From: Thermodesulfobacteriota bacterium
GTDB lineage: Bacteria; Desulfobacterota; QYQD01
Assembly: GCA_030017815.1 (NCBI GenBank)
Contig: JASEGX010000125.1
Coordinates: 1 to 7,143 of the forward strand
DNA length: 7,143 nucleotides
Direction: 5' to 3'
The translations under genes and the position numbers were made by a program. Below, one piece after another: positions 6,491 to 7,143 of the stretch (position 1 is its first letter; each line of letters begins with the position of its first letter). The notes beneath the pieces are model-generated. The model had not been told where the DNA came from and searched no databases. It saw nothing but the letters and a program-made list of their open reading frames with translations.

Positions 6491-7124
6491 AAAGCCTTTC
6501 CTGATAAATGTATTTTTCTACTGCCGGAGGCGCCAGGAAACGAATGGAGTGTCCTTCCGCAACGGCCCGGCGGACAGCCGTAGATGAGATGCCAAAGAGT
6601 GTTGTTTTCCTATAAAAGACAGAGTATTGTCCGGTGAGGAGATATTCTCTTCTGTTATCATCATAAGTATAACCGGGAAAATGCTGATCCAGAACCGCCT
6701 TTAGCTCTGTCTCGCTGTAACCCGGTCTATCCACCACTACAAAATTAGCATAGGATGGGAGTTGCCTGTATTCCTTCCAGGTGGGTAGTTCAACAAAGGC
6801 GTCCAGGCCGATGATAAAGTAAAATCCCGTGTCCGGATCAAATGCGGCATGAAGACGGCGTAAGGTCTCTATCGAGTAGGAATGACCCGGTATCTCCTTT
6901 TCGATATCCGAGACCATAAAGTGGTCAATCCCCTCTATGGCCAATTGGACCATCTTGATCCGGTGGGCAAACGAGGTTATCCTCCCGGCGGTCTTATGCG
7001 GGGGTGTGGCAGTGGGAAGAAAAAAAATCCTCTCTAAGTCCAGAGATTCATAGACCTCTTCTGCCACCCGCAGGTGACCATAATGAATGGGGTCAAAGGC
7101 CCCTCCAAATATACCGATCCGCAT
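6480..7124 (-). CDS. nadD: Nicotinate-nucleotide adenylyltransferase
   Basis: NadD transfers AMP from ATP to nicotinic acid mononucleotide, giving deamido-NAD, the central step of bacterial NAD synthesis. The 214-residue protein is complete and of usual length. The nucleotidyltransferase signature GGAFDPIHYGHL occupies residues 7-18, with His14 and His17 of the HxGH motif. PPHK is at 41-44, the IIGLD strand-turn at 104-108 and ISSTAVRR at 179-186; the last is the second ATP-binding motif of the superfamily. The start ATG directly follows a TAG that probably ends proA, so translation may continue by reinitiation. The upstream ribosome site is weak, with AGG eleven bases before the ATG. The 3' end overlaps rsfS by 11 bases. 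The nadD-rsfS pairing is common across bacteria and supports both assignments. Confidence 0.97.
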   Translation of the reverse strand: MRIGIFGGAFDPIHYGHLRVAEEVYESLDLERIFFLPTATPPHKTAGRITSFAHRIKMVQLAIEGIDHFMVSDIEKEIPGHSYSIETLRRLHAAFDPDTGFYFIIGLDAFVELPTWKEYRQLPSYANFVVVDRPGYSETELKAVLDQHFPGYTYDDNRREYLLTGQYSVFYRKTTLFGISSTAVRRAVAEGHSIRFLAPPAVEKYIYQERLYAK

Positions 7125-7143
7125 CTAATTCCGAACCTGGCCA
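7125..7143 (-). CDS. 3' end of an upstream gene, probably proA (partial)
   Basis: On the minus strand the window opens with the codons GGC CAG GTT CGG AAT and then TAG, encoding Gly-Gln-Val-Arg-Asn before the stop. The TAG (7127-7125) touches the nadD ATG with no spacing. A C-terminus ending in GQ(I/V)R is typical of gamma-glutamyl phosphate reductase (ProA), and proA commonly precedes nadD in Deltaproteobacteria and Firmicutes. Five residues are far too few to prove identity; the call rests mainly on gene order. The rest of the gene lies outside the window. Confidence 0.4.

Overview
The window is ordinary bacterial chromosome, most likely from a Deltaproteobacterium/Desulfobacterota-type Gram-negative. 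This is inferred from gene order and protein style, with no phylogenetic test possible here. In support are a secreted BepA-like M48 metalloprotease with a TPR tail, which implies an outer membrane, and a tightly packed nadD-rsfS-gpmI operon whose upstream neighbour looks like proA. Coding density is about 94%. I see no RNA gene, insertion sequence, phage gene or CRISPR array.

Layout, left to right. Bases 1-97 hold a good sigma70-type promoter for a NUDIX hydrolase (98-673, +). Bases 674-914 are non-coding and hold degenerate 7-base tandem repeats, then a likely promoter for a stand-alone elongation factor G paralogue (915-2969, +). That gene runs tail to tail into a minus-strand M48 peptidase/TPR gene (2962-4395, -), and the two coding regions overlap by 8 bp. 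Bases 4396-4568 are a second non-coding gap filled with 7-base-periodic repeats and nested inverted repeats. From there to the right edge lies a minus-strand operon, read right to left: the last codons of a probable proA (7125-7143), nadD (6480-7124), rsfS (6110-6490) and gpmI (4569-6113). Its genes abut or overlap.

How the genes fit together. NadD makes the NAD precursor, RsfS silences idle ribosomes and GpmI runs a glycolytic/gluconeogenic step. They share no pathway, but all are growth-linked housekeeping functions, and their overlapping start and stop codons imply translational coupling. The M48 protease probably does envelope quality control and may be transcribed by read-through from gpmI. 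The EF-G keeps all GTPase motifs, but both loops at the tip of domain IV, including the translocation-critical histidine, are replaced. I therefore read it as a specialised paralogue rather than the main translocase.

The best leads are that diverged EF-G and the heptad repeat family occupying both intergenic gaps. I found no convincing undescribed multi-gene system.
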